Below are positions 1 to 10,517 of a stretch of DNA of 64,000 nucleotides, piece by piece. The notes under the pieces are model-generated. The model had not been told where the DNA came from, searched no databases, and worked only from the letters and a program-made list of their open reading frames with translations. How positions within the stretch are numbered: the first letter of the stretch is position 1; each line of letters starts with the position of its first letter. Source of the stretch: Microbacterium album (GTDB lineage: Bacteria > Actinomycetota > Actinomycetes > Actinomycetales > Microbacteriaceae); assembly GCF_014643695.1 (NCBI RefSeq), contig NZ_BMJY01000007.1:1-64000 (forward strand), given 5' to 3'. A program made the position numbers and the translations under genes.

Positions 1-116
1 ACGTCGACCTCGGGTTCCGCCACCTCGTGTTCCACGACCCCGGCCACGACCAGGAGACCTTCCTCCGCCTCTACGGCGAGCAGGTGCTGCCCCGCCTGCG
101 CGAGCGCTTCCGTTGA
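1..116 (+). CDS. F420-dependent LLM-class oxidoreductase, C-terminal end (partial)
   Basis: Only the last 37 codons are in the window, read in the third frame and ending with TGA at 114-116. The residues LGFRHLVFHDPGHDQ followed by a leucine/arginine-rich helix match the C-terminus of the TIGR03557-type luciferase-like, coenzyme F420-dependent dehydrogenases. The call is supported by the next gene, cofC, which overlaps this stop codon and makes part of F420. The family is an inference from a short tail; the substrate cannot be told. Confidence 0.6.
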   Translation, partial: VDLGFRHLVFHDPGHDQETFLRLYGEQVLPRLRERFR

Positions 117-742
117 ACCACGACCCCCGCACCACGCCGGCCTGGACCGTCGTGGTGCCCGTCAAGGGCGGCACCGGCAAGTCGCGTCTGGCGGTGGGAC
201 CCCGCGAGCGGATGGCGCGGGCGATCGCGCTGGACACCGTTGCGGCCGTCGCCCGCGCCGCCCGCGTCGCCGAGGTCGTGATCGTGACGTCCGACCCCGA
301 CGTCGCGGCGGGGGTTCCGGCGGCTGCCGGCGCCACCCCGGCGCGCGTCGTCGCCGACCCCGGCGCGGGTCTCAACGCCGCCGTCGCGGCCGGCGCGGCG
401 AGCGCGGATCCCGAGCGACCGCGTGCCGCTCTGCTCGGCGACCTGCCGGCGCTGGATCCCGCGGACCTGGACGACGCGCTCGCGCGCGCCGAGGCCGTTG
501 CCCGCGGCTTCGTCGCCGACGCCGAGGACACGGGCACCACGCTCCTCACCGCCGGCGCCGGCGCCGGCCTCGTGCCGCTGTTCGGCTCCGGCTCCCGCGA
601 CCGCCACGCGGCCGCCGGCTACACCCCGATCGACCTGCCGACCACGTCGTCCCTCCGCCGCGACGTCGACACGGCCGACCAGCTGCGCGCGGCCGCAGCC
701 CTCGGGCTCGGCCCCCGCACCTCGGCCCTCCTCGAGGGCTGA
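113..742 (+). CDS. cofC: 2-phospho-L-lactate / PEP guanylyltransferase (F420 biosynthesis)
   Basis: This is the CofC/FbiD nucleotidyltransferase that activates phospholactate or phosphoenolpyruvate with GTP, making the donor used by CofD in coenzyme F420 assembly. The 209-residue protein has the family landmarks in order: VVPVKGGTGKSRL near residues 14-26 (nucleotide binding), GDLPALDP near 106 and FVADAEDTGTTLL near 136, then PLFGSGSRDRHAAAG and LRRDVDT near the end. The only sensible start is TTG at 113, which overlaps the TGA of the preceding oxidoreductase (TTGA), so translation is probably coupled. The pairing of cofC with an F420-dependent enzyme is typical of Microbacteriaceae. No other F420 genes (cofD, cofE, fbiC) are in the window. 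Confidence 0.9.
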   Translation: MNHDPRTTPAWTVVVPVKGGTGKSRLAVGPRERMARAIALDTVAAVARAARVAEVVIVTSDPDVAAGVPAAAGATPARVVADPGAGLNAAVAAGAASADPERPRAALLGDLPALDPADLDDALARAEAVARGFVADAEDTGTTLLTAGAGAGLVPLFGSGSRDRHAAAGYTPIDLPTTSSLRRDVDTADQLRAAAALGLGPRTSALLEG

Positions 743-939
743 CCGCCGGCCGCCGGCACCCCGGGCCCCGATCCGCAGCCGACCACCGAAAGTCGCATCG
801 AAACGTCCCCGAAAGTTGATAGTGGGCCCGCGCGGCCGCTGTTACGTTCTGGTCCGTGTGCACCGGCGCGCCGCGAGCACCGCGGCCGATCATCGCGCGC
901 ACACGAGAACCAGCTGATGCGGGCGGGAGTACCGGTTCG

Positions 940-3900
940 ATGACAGACGCACCCGAAGTGAGCGGCAGACGGCGCTGGACGGCGATGCTCCTGAGCATCG
1001 TCTTGGCGATCGGCGGAGGCGCCGCCGCTCATCTCGCGCTCGACGAGCAGCCGGCCTCGGCCGCCCTGTACAACATCATGCCGGCGGACAGCTCGGGCAT
1101 CCCCACGTACGAGTTCTACGCCAACTCGGTGCTGTACGCGACGATGACGTCCGACATCACCGGCGGTTACGTGTGCGTCGTCGAGGCGACCGTGACCAGC
1201 CCCTCCGGGGCGACCTGCGAAACCCCCGCATGGGGCACGCCGAACTTCTACATCGGCCTCGGCACGCTCCCGGGGATGCCCTTGGACGGTCCATGGCTGC
1301 AGGTCGGTCAGTGGCGGCTGCTCAGCACCGGCCCCGATCGCAAGGGCGTCGCCCTGTCCGATGTGTTCACCGTGCACCCCTGCAGCCAGGTGTGCGACCC
1401 CACGGGGGGCCGCGAGGAGCTCGAAGCGTGGAAGCGTCACGCGACGAGCTTCGGCATCGGCACGGGCGCGGTGTGCATGGCGACCCACCTGCGCAGCTTC
1501 CGCAACGCCGGTTCGGCGGGGAAGAAGATGTACAAGAAGGTCGACGGTGGACGTATGGGCTTGGTGCTCGGCGGCGGCGCGGCGGCCTGGGATTACTTCG
1601 TCGACACCACGACGGTGGCCGCGGCCTGGACGATGCTGAAGGAAGTGTCCTGCGGCGTCACCAAGATGATGGCCGACATCGCCAACGACCCGCCCGACCC
1701 GGACTTCGCCACGGTCGCCCCGCCGGTGTTCGCGTTCGCCGACACCAGCGACCTCGGCGACGAGTTCGCGCCGACCCTCGCCGCGCACGGCGACCTGTAC
1801 GCCGCTTATGACGCGGCGAACGCCTACGGCACCGCCGCGCGGATCGCGTTCGAGCGGTACCAGGGTGCTGTCATCGCCGAGGATTGGGACGCCGCCGCGA
1901 TCCAGGCGGATGCCGCATCGGAGTTCACACGCGAGCAGGTCAAGGCTCTGCGGCGCATCGAGATCCTCCAGCCGAGTCTGGAGGGCGAGGCCGAGATGGC
2001 CGAGCCGATCACGACCGTCGAGCACTACACGGCGGCGATGGCTGAGCGTGAACGCATCCGCACCGAAGGACACACACCCGAGCAGCTCGCTCAGCTTCGC
2101 GACGCGGAGATCGCCGAGGACAGCCTCGCGGAGCTGGAGGCCGACTATCAGCACATCCTCGTCGGCGGGACGAACCTCGTCTCTCTCGAGGATCCTGGCG
2201 TCAACGCGCGTTCGCTACTCGCCCATGTGCGCGGCCTCCTCCCCGAGACGATCACGGCGTTCGACGAGTTCGGCCGCATGCTGAGCGTGGAGGCATCAGA
2301 GCAGCGCAAGCGCGCCGATGCGCCCCCGCCCAACAACGCGCCGGTCGCGGCCTACACGGCATCCGTCACCGCGGGCGAGGCTCCGCTGACCGTCGTCTTC
2401 ACGTCCACGTCGAGCGACCCCGACGGCGATCCCCTCACCCTCGCCTGGGACATCGGAGGAGTCGCGAGCCGCACCGGCTCCGAGGTCACCTACACCTTCA
2501 CCCGGCCCGGCATCTACACCGTCTCGCTGCTGGCGACCGATCCCCACGGGGCCTGGGATGAGGCGGTCCAGACGATCACCGTCGCACCCCCCGCCGAGCC
2601 GCCCAACTCCCCGCCGATCGCCGACTTCGTCCAGACCGAGGTTCCGGGCAGCGACCCGCTCGAAGTCACGTTCACCTCCACCTCGAGCGACCCCGACGGC
2701 GACGAACTCACGCACACCTGGCACTTCGGCGACGGCCAGACCCTCACCGGCGCGGAGGTGACGCGCACCTTCGAAACGGGGTTCATCTACAGCGTCGTGC
2801 TCGTCGTCAGCGACGGCAGAGCCAGCGCCACCAAGACCGGCGAAGTGGTGGCGTCCGTCCCCGTCGGTCAGCCCCCCGTCGCCGCGTTCACCGCGGACGT
2901 CACCGACGGCGTCGCCCCGCTCCAGGTGACCTTCACGTCGACGTCCAGCGATCCCGACGGCGACGCGATCACCCACACCTGGTATCTCGGCGACGGCACG
3001 CAGCTGGTCGGCGACGGACCCGTCACGCACACTTTCGTCGAGCCCGGCACGTATACGGTCACGCTCATCGTGCAGGACACCTCCGGCGCCTGGGCATCGC
3101 ACGAGCAGGCGATCGTCGTCACCGCTCCGGTGACGGAGCCCCCGGCACCTGACCTGAGCAGTGCATTCACCGTCGCGAAGGCGTACAACGCCGCCGACCT
3201 GGCCAGCGGAGCCCGCATGCTCATCGCGACCAGCGTGAACGCCTCGGCGTCGTTCAGCCCGGCGAACGCTATCGCGCCGAACACGACGACCTACCGCACG
3301 GCCGCGGGGGAGGCGACACACCAGGAGATCGTGTTCGAGCTCGCCGGCGGCGGCGGCGACCTCGTGGACAGGGTCCGCATCTCCTCCGCCACCACCGCGC
3401 GCGGCCTGGGTGACTTCGTGCTCTCCCTCTCGCAGCGCGGCTTCGCGGCCGGTGATTTCGTCCCCGTCGTGACCGACCGCCGCGACAGCGCCGTCGGCAC
3501 CCAGGAGTTCTCGTTCCCCGCCCAGACCGCTCGCTACGCGAAGCTCACGCTCGTGAACAACCTGGGCGGCCTGACAGGCGCCACCGACTACATCGAGGTC
3601 CAGCGGATCGAGCTGCCCACCGCCGGCCGCGACGGCGGCATCGTGTCGCTCCCCGTCGGTCCGGCGGCGACGTTCGTCGACGCCTCGTCCACGCACGATC
3701 CGGCGAGCGCCGGTCATGCACTCCTGCCGAACACCACATTCTGGCGCAGCGCGAGCGGTCAGAGCGCAGACCAGTGGTATCGCTTCGAGGTCGGCGGCGA
3801 GGGCAGTCATCTGATCGACCGGGTCCGTGTGATCCGCACCGGCGCGTCGCAGGACCCGGCGAACCTCTCCATCTACGCTTCCACCAGCGCCGACCCCGGC

Positions 3901-6900
3901 TCGTTCTCGCCCGTGCTCGAGAACGTGGCGGTGTCGCGCGGGAGCGGCGGGGAGGAGTTCGTCTTCCCCGCCCCGGTCGAGGCGCGCTTCATCGAATTGC
4001 GAGACCTGCGCCCCCACAGTGGCGACCACGTTCGCCTCCGCACGGTCGAGGCGCTCACCGTCGACGGGCTGAACGTCGCGAACGGCGCGGGGGTGGGCGC
4101 GACGGTGACCTCCGCGTCGAGTCACTGGAGCAATTACCCTGCCGAGAACGCGATCTCCCACGCTGCCACGGAATGGCGCTCCGAGCGGGGTGCCGTCACC
4201 GACCAGCAGATCACGGTGCTCCTGCGCAACGGCGACGTGCACGTCATCGACCGCGTCATGCTGTCGTCGCCGCAGGGGGTGCCGACAGCGGCCGAGATCT
4301 GGGTGTCGACGACAGGGCAGGATGCCGAGGACTTCACCCGGGTTGCCGGCATGCCGATCCCCGACTTCGCGCGACAGCAGAACTGGATCGTCTTCGAGCC
4401 GGTCGCCGCCAAGTACGTGCAGGTGCGGCTGCCGGCCGTGCACGGCGTACGTGACTACATGGCTCTGACCGACATCGACGTCTACTCGCCCGCGCGTGGC
4501 TCGCACATCGATGTGCCCTTCGTCGACCTGTCCGCCGGTCCGGAGACGATCACCGCGTGGGCGTGGGACTTCGGTGACGGTACGACGTCTTCCGAGCAGC
4601 ACCCGGTCCACACCTTCCCCGGGCCGGGCGACTACAACGTCACGTTGACGGTGACCGACGCGGCAGGGGACGTGGAGACCACCACGGGCACCTATGTCGT
4701 CCCGCACGCCCCCGCACTGCAGGTGGATCTGGGCACGAGCCCGACCAACCTGATCCCCGCGCCCTGGACCGTCAACGAGGGCGCGCAGGTGTACATCCTC
4801 GGCGACACCGTGGGCAGCACCCCGGCGGTGGAGTGGACGATCGATTTCGACTGGCGAGCATCGGTGTCGATCGTGGCTGCCGACTTCGCCCGCATCTACC
4901 CGATGCCCGACGACGGCGTGCGCGGGTTCACCGTGCGCGCGCTCACGCCCGACTACCTGTGGACCTCCGTCACACACGAGATCACCGTCGCCAACGTCGC
5001 GCCCACGGTCGTTCCGGGGGCGGATCTCACCGGAGTCGCGGGCGTTCCCGTCACCCCGCAGGCGTCGGTGACCGATCCGGTCGACCAGGTCCGGTGCACA
5101 TGGGAGTGGGGCGACGGCGAGACCACCGAGGTCTCCGGTGACTGCCGAAGCAGCACTCTGTTGCGGCAGCCGCACGTCTACGCGATGCCCGGCGACTACG
5201 TGATCACCCTCACCGCCGACGACGGCGACGGCGGTGTGACCCGGGGCACCCTCACGGCGACGATCGACAAGCGCCCCGCCTACCTGCAGATCATCGAAGC
5301 GGCGGCCGCGGGCGACGACCTGCGGGTCAGAATCCGTCTGTTGGACGCTCTCACCTCGCACCCGGTCGGTTCCGCGCCGATGACGATCACCGCCGATGGC
5401 ACCACATCGGCGGTGGCGCAGACGGATGACGACGGATACGCGGAGGTGCTGCTTCCCGGATCTTCCGCCTCCGAGTCGCTCGCGATCGATTTCGCGGGCT
5501 CGGCACTGCACCATCCCGCGTCCCTCGAGCGTGACGTCGACGTGCCCGCCGCCGACATCGTCTTCGTCGTCGACGAGTCCTCCAGCATGGCCAGCTATCA
5601 GCGCGCGGTGATCGAACGCATCCACGAGATCAACCAGGGGCTCGGCGCACACCTCGATCACCGCGTAGGGCTCGTCGGCTACGCCGGGGGCTATACCGGC
5701 GGGTTCGGTCACGTCCTCAGTCCCGTCACCCAGAACATGACGGAATACGCGGCGGCGCTGGGCCGCCTGCGGACGTCGAGCGCGAGCGCGAACGGCTATC
5801 ACGGTGTGGAGGTCGCTACCGGATCCGACCTGCAGTTCCGCGGCCACGCCGCGACATGTCTGGTGCTCATCAGCGACGCGGCCGTGAGCGAAGCGACATC
5901 CGCGCTGCCCGCCACCACGAAGGAGGAGGCCCTCGCCGCGATCCGCAGCCGCGATGCCGCGGTGTTCTCCATCATCACGAGCGACCTGGCGACCAACGAA
6001 GGCTACGGAGCACTGCCGGGTGGGCTCGCCCAGGTGTCGGGCGGTGCGGCCTGGCCCATCACGCAGTTCCAGCGCGACGCGTCGGCCGTGCTCGACGCGC
6101 TCGTCACCGGCTGCGTGCGGGTCGCGCAGACCCCCGATCTGGCGATCGCCAAGACCGACGGGGTCGACACCGCCGGCCCGGACACCGAGCTCACCTATAC
6201 GCTGACCGCCTCGAACCGTGGCGCGATCACGGTCGACGAGATCGTCGTCACCGACACGCTGCCCGCCGGCGTGAGCTTCGTGTCGGCGAGCGACGGCGGC
6301 GTGTATTCAGCGGCGGACGGGACGGTCACCTGGCCGGAGTTCGCCCTCACGCCGCAAGCCGAGGCGGTGCGGACCGTGACCGTGCGCACCGCGGATGCCG
6401 ACCAGCTCGGGGCGGGCGAGCACCTGATCGAGAACACCGCGACGATCGCCGGCAATCCGCAGCTCGGCCCGGAACGCGACATGAGCAACAACACCGCGAC
6501 CGACACGACGATCATCCGGGTCGAGGCGCGAGCGAACGTCGCGCTCACCGTCGCGCACACCGCGGGGGACGGTCGCGTCAGCGGCGAGTCGTTCACGTAC
6601 TCCCTGACGGTGGCGAACCGGGGCGATGCCGTGAACAGTGTCCAGGTCGCCCACGAGGTGCCCGCCGAGATCGAGATCACCGCGGTGGATGCCGGCGGGT
6701 GGACCATCGTGCACGGTGCCGACCTGATCGGCGCGCACCCCGACGGCCGCGACGGCAGCTGGCTGCTCGTCGAGGGCGACCGTCTCGACGTGCTCGACAC
6801 GCACGAGATCCTCGTGACCGCGACGGTGCGCCCCATCGCGCAGCCCCCGGTCACCGTGGACGAGGGAACGCTCACCGAGAGCCTGCCCGCGACCGCGGTG

Positions 6901-7869
6901 CCTCCGACCGCCGCCTCGGCGGTGCTCACCGCCTGCGCGACCGCGCTGGGGGACGGGCGCCCCGGGAACGACTGCGATGACTCGACCCTCGCGCTCGGCC
7001 ACATCACGGCCAACGTGACCGCGCGTCTGGTGAACGGTGCGCCGTACCTCATCGTCAGCGCGGCAACCACGCCGATGCTCGAGGAGCTTCCGATCTCGAT
7101 GCGGTGGTGGCCGGTGGATGCGGACGGTCGTCCGATCGCCGATGTGGAACCACTCGACGTCACCCTGGACCCGGTCGACCGGGGCATCCGACACATCCTG
7201 CCGTGGCCGGGCGTCACGACCGACGACGACGGCGCGCCCACCGGGCTCCCCGGCTGGCGTCCGATCACCCCGGACGACTACAGCGACGGCCGGCTGCGCG
7301 ATCCGATGACGGGCGCTCCGCTCACCGACGACGAAATCGAGCAGCGGATTGCGAACGGGTTCATCCTCGACGAGACACTGCCCAACGCCGCCTGGCGCGC
7401 GGAGTCGGCCGTGCGGTTCTCGGTGAACCCGGAGATCGAGTTCGCCGTCAGCTACCGTGAGGACACCGCCTCGCTCGTCGGCGGCACGCCGAACCCGAGC
7501 CCGACTCCCACTCCGAGCCCGACTCCGACCGCGAGCCCGTCCCCGACCCCGACCGCGAGCCCGTCCCCGACCCCGACCGCGAGCCCGAGCCCGACTCCCA
7601 CTCCCACTCCGACTCCGACCGCGAGTCCGAGCCCGAGCCCGAGCGGCACTCCCGACCCCACTCCGAGCCCGACCGGCACTCCCGACCCCGCTCCAAGCCC
7701 GAGTCAGGGGCAGGGATCGGTGGATGCCGCGCAGCCACCGGGGGCACGGGACGGAAACTCACTCCCGGTCACCGGAGGGGAGGCGAGCCCGTGGCTTCTC
7801 GGCGCCGGAAGCCTCATGCTGCTTCTCGGTGCGCTCGTGATCGCGAGGCGCGCGCGCGTCCGGCGTTGA
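940..7869 (+). CDS. Giant multidomain LPxTG-anchored surface protein (PKD, discoidin-like, VWA, DUF11)
   Basis: This is a 2309-residue cell-wall-anchored protein, probably an adhesin or surface scaffold; its ligand is unknown. A signal peptide ends near residue 41 (PASA|A). A helical region follows, with three PKD domains (about 465-550, 556-640, 643-728) that share the phrase [11 protein letters not shown]. Next come three discoidin/F5-8C-like modules (about 760-1180), two more PKD-type modules (about 1197-1254, 1351-1440), an Ig-like module, a von Willebrand A domain with MIDAS-type DESSS at 1545-1549, and two DUF11 modules (about 1731-1970). A Pro/Ser/Thr spacer (about 2184-2260) spans the wall. 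It ends with LPVTG at 2275-2279, a hydrophobic helix and ARRARVRR, a sortase signal. ATG 940 has GGAG at 926-929. A GTG at 856, seven bases after a TACGTT box, would add 28 residues before the signal peptide and is less likely. No sortase gene is in the window. Confidence 0.9.
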   Translation: MTDAPEVSGRRRWTAMLLSIVLAIGGGAAAHLALDEQPASAALYNIMPADSSGIPTYEFYANSVLYATMTSDITGGYVCVVEATVTSPSGATCETPAWGTPNFYIGLGTLPGMPLDGPWLQVGQWRLLSTGPDRKGVALSDVFTVHPCSQVCDPTGGREELEAWKRHATSFGIGTGAVCMATHLRSFRNAGSAGKKMYKKVDGGRMGLVLGGGAAAWDYFVDTTTVAAAWTMLKEVSCGVTKMMADIANDPPDPDFATVAPPVFAFADTSDLGDEFAPTLAAHGDLYAAYDAANAYGTAARIAFERYQGAVIAEDWDAAAIQADAASEFTREQVKALRRIEILQPSLEGEAEMAEPITTVEHYTAAMAERERIRTEGHTPEQLAQLRDAEIAEDSLAELEADYQHILVGGTNLVSLEDPGVNARSLLAHVRGLLPETITAFDEFGRMLSVEASEQRKRADAPPPNNAPVAAYTASVTAGEAPLTVVFTSTSSDPDGDPLTLAWDIGGVASRTGSEVTYTFTRPGIYTVSLLATDPHGAWDEAVQTITVAPPAEPPNSPPIADFVQTEVPGSDPLEVTFTSTSSDPDGDELTHTWHFGDGQTLTGAEVTRTFETGFIYSVVLVVSDGRASATKTGEVVASVPVGQPPVAAFTADVTDGVAPLQVTFTSTSSDPDGDAITHTWYLGDGTQLVGDGPVTHTFVEPGTYTVTLIVQDTSGAWASHEQAIVVTAPVTEPPAPDLSSAFTVAKAYNAADLASGARMLIATSVNASASFSPANAIAPNTTTYRTAAGEATHQEIVFELAGGGGDLVDRVRISSATTARGLGDFVLSLSQRGFAAGDFVPVVTDRRDSAVGTQEFSFPAQTARYAKLTLVNNLGGLTGATDYIEVQRIELPTAGRDGGIVSLPVGPAATFVDASSTHDPASAGHALLPNTTFWRSASGQSADQWYRFEVGGEGSHLIDRVRVIRTGASQDPANLSIYASTSADPGSFSPVLENVAVSRGSGGEEFVFPAPVEARFIELRDLRPHSGDHVRLRTVEALTVDGLNVANGAGVGATVTSASSHWSNYPAENAISHAATEWRSERGAVTDQQITVLLRNGDVHVIDRVMLSSPQGVPTAAEIWVSTTGQDAEDFTRVAGMPIPDFARQQNWIVFEPVAAKYVQVRLPAVHGVRDYMALTDIDVYSPARGSHIDVPFVDLSAGPETITAWAWDFGDGTTSSEQHPVHTFPGPGDYNVTLTVTDAAGDVETTTGTYVVPHAPALQVDLGTSPTNLIPAPWTVNEGAQVYILGDTVGSTPAVEWTIDFDWRASVSIVAADFARIYPMPDDGVRGFTVRALTPDYLWTSVTHEITVANVAPTVVPGADLTGVAGVPVTPQASVTDPVDQVRCTWEWGDGETTEVSGDCRSSTLLRQPHVYAMPGDYVITLTADDGDGGVTRGTLTATIDKRPAYLQIIEAAAAGDDLRVRIRLLDALTSHPVGSAPMTITADGTTSAVAQTDDDGYAEVLLPGSSASESLAIDFAGSALHHPASLERDVDVPAADIVFVVDESSSMASYQRAVIERIHEINQGLGAHLDHRVGLVGYAGGYTGGFGHVLSPVTQNMTEYAAALGRLRTSSASANGYHGVEVATGSDLQFRGHAATCLVLISDAAVSEATSALPATTKEEALAAIRSRDAAVFSIITSDLATNEGYGALPGGLAQVSGGAAWPITQFQRDASAVLDALVTGCVRVAQTPDLAIAKTDGVDTAGPDTELTYTLTASNRGAITVDEIVVTDTLPAGVSFVSASDGGVYSAADGTVTWPEFALTPQAEAVRTVTVRTADADQLGAGEHLIENTATIAGNPQLGPERDMSNNTATDTTIIRVEARANVALTVAHTAGDGRVSGESFTYSLTVANRGDAVNSVQVAHEVPAEIEITAVDAGGWTIVHGADLIGAHPDGRDGSWLLVEGDRLDVLDTHEILVTATVRPIAQPPVTVDEGTLTESLPATAVPPTAASAVLTACATALGDGRPGNDCDDSTLALGHITANVTARLVNGAPYLIVSAATTPMLEELPISMRWWPVDADGRPIADVEPLDVTLDPVDRGIRHILPWPGVTTDDDGAPTGLPGWRPITPDDYSDGRLRDPMTGAPLTDDEIEQRIANGFILDETLPNAAWRAESAVRFSVNPEIEFAVSYREDTASLVGGTPNPSPTPTPSPTPTASPSPTPTASPSPTPTASPSPTPTPTPTPTASPSPSPSGTPDPTPSPTGTPDPAPSPSQGQGSVDAAQPPGARDGNSLPVTGGEASPWLLGAGSLMLLLGALVIARRARVRR

Positions 7870-7907
7870 GCTCCCCGCATCCGTGCGGTGACCACTACCC
7901 TGATGCC

Positions 7908-9824
7908 ATGAGCCCGGGCGGGCCCACGTGGATGCGCAGCGCCGGCGCGAGAGCGTGCGCGGCGCTGCTCGTCGGTGCCTGGGTCGTCGTCTTCCTCCTG
8001 GATGCGCCGCCCACCGCGCTGCTGGCCGTGCCCCTCGTCGTGCTCGGAGTCTTCGGCGTGGATCGTCGCGCCGTTTCCTCGGTCGCGCTCGTCGCCGCGG
8101 CCAGCACGGTCACGTGGCTGGCGGGCGCGCCGTGGGGAACCGTCGACATGGTGCTGCCGTTCGCGATCGCGCTGTACAGTGCGGGGCGCTCGGTCGGCTC
8201 GACCTGGGTCGGCGCGGGGCTGACCGCGGTGTGCGTCGTCACGAGCGCGCTGCGGGCCGAACCCGCATCGATTCTGAGCGCCTTCGTCGTGTCGATCGTG
8301 CTGTTCGGGTCGATGTGGGTCTTCGGTCGCGTCGTGCGCTTCCGGGCGCTCCGAGCGCAGCAAGCCGTCGCCGAGGCTCGCGCACTCGAGGATGCCGACC
8401 CGGATGCGGTGAGCGTCGATCGCGTGGTCGAAGAACGCGCCCGGCTCGCCGATCGCGCCCTGGTGACCCTGCGCGTCGCGGTGCTCGACATGCGCGCGTC
8501 CGCTCACCGGGCACGCGCCGGCCTCGACGTCACGGAACTCTCCCTCATCCAGCAGCGCGGTGCCGATGCCGTGGACGAGCTGCGCCGCCTGCTCGGGCTG
8601 CTGCGCGCCGAGCCCGACGAGGCCCCTCCGCGTCGGGCTCGCGGGCTCGGCCAGACGGCGCCGCTGCTGGCGCGCACACTCGCGCCGATCGGCCTCATGC
8701 TCGGCCTGATCGTGACCCACCCGCAGTGGGACCGCTCGTGGACCACCGCAGTGCTCTGGGGCACTGCGATCCTCGCGGTCGTGCTCGTGCACGCGTTCCC
8801 GCGTACGGCAGGCCTCGGCCTCGCTGCGGCGACTCTGTGCGCCCTGTTCGACATGCCCGCCGACCCCGAATCTCTCATGCCGGCCGCGCTGGCGTACGCG
8901 GTCATCGCATGGGTGCTCGCCACGGCCGAGGTGCGCGGCCGATGGTCGATCACCGGGACGCTCGGCGGTGCGGCGGTCGTCGTGGCGCTGCCCAACGGAC
9001 CCATGGCGATCGCGTTCATCGCCACCGTCTTCCTCCTGCCCACGATGGCGGGGTGGGCGTGGAGCGAGCGTGACCGGATCCTGCGCACCGCCCGCGCGCA
9101 GGGGGAGTCGTTGCGGGCGCAACTGGACACCGCCGCGGCGAAGGCGGTGCGCAACGATCGGCTCCGGCTCGCGAAGGAGCTGCACGACGTCGCCGGCCAT
9201 GCGGTGGGGGTCATGGTCACGCAGGCCGGCGTCGCCCTCGCCCTGCGGGAGAAGGCGCCCGAACGGGCGCGATCCGCGCTGGAGGCCGTGGTGCAGGCCG
9301 GCGAGGACGCGCTCGCCGAGATCGACGCTCTCTTCGGCGCGCTCGACGCGTGCGAGTTCGGCGACGCGACCCGGCGATACGCCGAGCCCGGGCAGTTGCG
9401 GGCGGCGCTGGAGCGAATGGTCGCCGGCGTCCGCCGCTGCGGATACAAGGTCGAACTGCGTCTTGCGGAGCTTCCGAGCGCTCCGCCGATCACCGGCACG
9501 CTGTATCGCGTCGTGCAGGAGTCGCTCACCAACGCACTGCGGCACTCCGTCGGCGGCGACATCGCCATCGAGGCGTGGGTGGAGGGACGGACGCATCACA
9601 TCCGCGTCGTCGACACCGGCCGACCGGTCGTCGGGCGCGGGACCGAGGAAGGCAGCGGCTCGGGGCTCCGCGGGCTCGAGGAACGCGTGCGCGCGTGCGG
9701 CGGCGAGTTCGAGGCGGGCGCGAGCGCGGGTGGGTTCGTCGTGCATGCCCGCATGCCGGTGCAGGACGGACGGGGGCGCCCGGCGGTCGTCGCCGCGCGG
9801 GCGGCCGCGGAGACGCCCTCGTGA
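7908..9824 (+). CDS. NarL-type sensor histidine kinase with a second, degenerate dimerisation domain
   Basis: This is a membrane histidine kinase of the HisKA_3/HPK7 class, 638 residues, and it phosphorylates the response regulator encoded immediately downstream. It has two blocks of membrane segments, about residues 12-145 and 250-400. The catalytic core is RLAKELHDVAGHAVG with phosphoacceptor His426, an N-box around Asn542 (ESLTNALRHS) and a G-box GSGLRGLEERV. The unusual part is residues about 174-234, between the two membrane blocks. They resemble another HisKA_3 helix pair (EERARLADRA ... AVDELRRLLGLLRAEPDE) but lack the ELHD histidine. ATG 7908 stands six bases after TACCCT (7896-7901), which suggests a leaderless message separate from the surface-protein gene 38 bp upstream. 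The signal is unknown; adjacency hints at cell-envelope sensing. Confidence 0.88.
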   Translation: MSPGGPTWMRSAGARACAALLVGAWVVVFLLDAPPTALLAVPLVVLGVFGVDRRAVSSVALVAAASTVTWLAGAPWGTVDMVLPFAIALYSAGRSVGSTWVGAGLTAVCVVTSALRAEPASILSAFVVSIVLFGSMWVFGRVVRFRALRAQQAVAEARALEDADPDAVSVDRVVEERARLADRALVTLRVAVLDMRASAHRARAGLDVTELSLIQQRGADAVDELRRLLGLLRAEPDEAPPRRARGLGQTAPLLARTLAPIGLMLGLIVTHPQWDRSWTTAVLWGTAILAVVLVHAFPRTAGLGLAAATLCALFDMPADPESLMPAALAYAVIAWVLATAEVRGRWSITGTLGGAAVVVALPNGPMAIAFIATVFLLPTMAGWAWSERDRILRTARAQGESLRAQLDTAAAKAVRNDRLRLAKELHDVAGHAVGVMVTQAGVALALREKAPERARSALEAVVQAGEDALAEIDALFGALDACEFGDATRRYAEPGQLRAALERMVAGVRRCGYKVELRLAELPSAPPITGTLYRVVQESLTNALRHSVGGDIAIEAWVEGRTHHIRVVDTGRPVVGRGTEEGSGSGLRGLEERVRACGGEFEAGASAGGFVVHARMPVQDGRGRPAVVAARAAAETPS

Positions 9825-10486
9825 TCCGCGTCGTGGTGGCCGACGATCAGGAGTTGATCCGCACCGGACTGACGGCGATCATCGACGCCGAACCCGATCT
9901 CACCGTGGTGGGCGAGGCCGAGGACGGTGCCGAGGCCGCTCGACTCGCGATCGTCGCTGCCGCGGACGTCGTGCTCATGGACATCGAGATGCCGGGGACG
10001 ACGGGCATCGAGGGGATCGCGCTGCTGCGTGCCGAGAGACCTGGCCCGCGGGTGCTCCTGCTGACGATGTTCGATCTCGAGGAGTATGTCTTCGAAGGTC
10101 TCAAGGCCGGGGCCAGCGGGTTCCTGCTGAAGACGTCGCCCACGGCCGACATGCTCGATGCCATCCGCGCCGTGCACCAGGGGCGGCAGGTACTCGCGCC
10201 ATCCGTGATCGCCCGTCTGGTCACCAGCTTCGTGCAGCGCACGCCCGCGGGATCCCGCGATCGCGCGGACGCCGCGGAGGTGCTGCGCGACGTCACCGAG
10301 CGCGAGCTCGCCGTCATCCGCGCCCTCACCCGCGGCATGTCCAATGCCGAGATCGCGGCACACCTGCATCTCAGCGAGGCGACGGTGAAGACCTATGTGA
10401 CGCGCATTCTCGCCAAACTGGGGCTGCGTGACCGCGTGCAACTGGTCATCCTCGCCTACGAGCTCGGCCTCGCCCCGCAGCGGTGA
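9821..10486 (+). CDS. NarL/LuxR-family response regulator
   Basis: The 221-residue DNA-binding response regulator is the partner of the kinase upstream. The GTG start at 9821 overlaps the kinase stop (GTGA), so the pair is translationally coupled; this start also gives the normal MIRVVVADDQ receiver beginning. The receiver domain has the acidic pair Asp8/Asp9, phosphoacceptor Asp54 in LMDIEMPG, a Thr in LLLTMF and a Lys in FLLKTS. The C-terminal LuxR helix-turn-helix is LTERELAVIRALTRGMSNAEIA followed by LSEATVKTYVTRILAKLGL, about residues 155-205. Targets are unknown; the adjacent surface-protein gene is one candidate. Confidence 0.93.
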   Translation: MIRVVVADDQELIRTGLTAIIDAEPDLTVVGEAEDGAEAARLAIVAAADVVLMDIEMPGTTGIEGIALLRAERPGPRVLLLTMFDLEEYVFEGLKAGASGFLLKTSPTADMLDAIRAVHQGRQVLAPSVIARLVTSFVQRTPAGSRDRADAAEVLRDVTERELAVIRALTRGMSNAEIAAHLHLSEATVKTYVTRILAKLGLRDRVQLVILAYELGLAPQR

Positions 10487-10517
10487 TCCGCATGCGGGTG
10501 GCGGCGGGCCGTCCGGG

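Noticed and set aside
856..939. GTG 856 as the start of the giant surface protein
   Set aside because: A TACGTT box seven bases upstream makes it possible, but the added 28 residues would precede a normal signal peptide and ATG 940 has its own GGAG site.
2296..5847. Long open frame antisense to the giant surface protein
   Set aside because: Its translation is arginine/glycine/valine-rich without domains; it is a high-GC shadow of a clear gene on the other strand.
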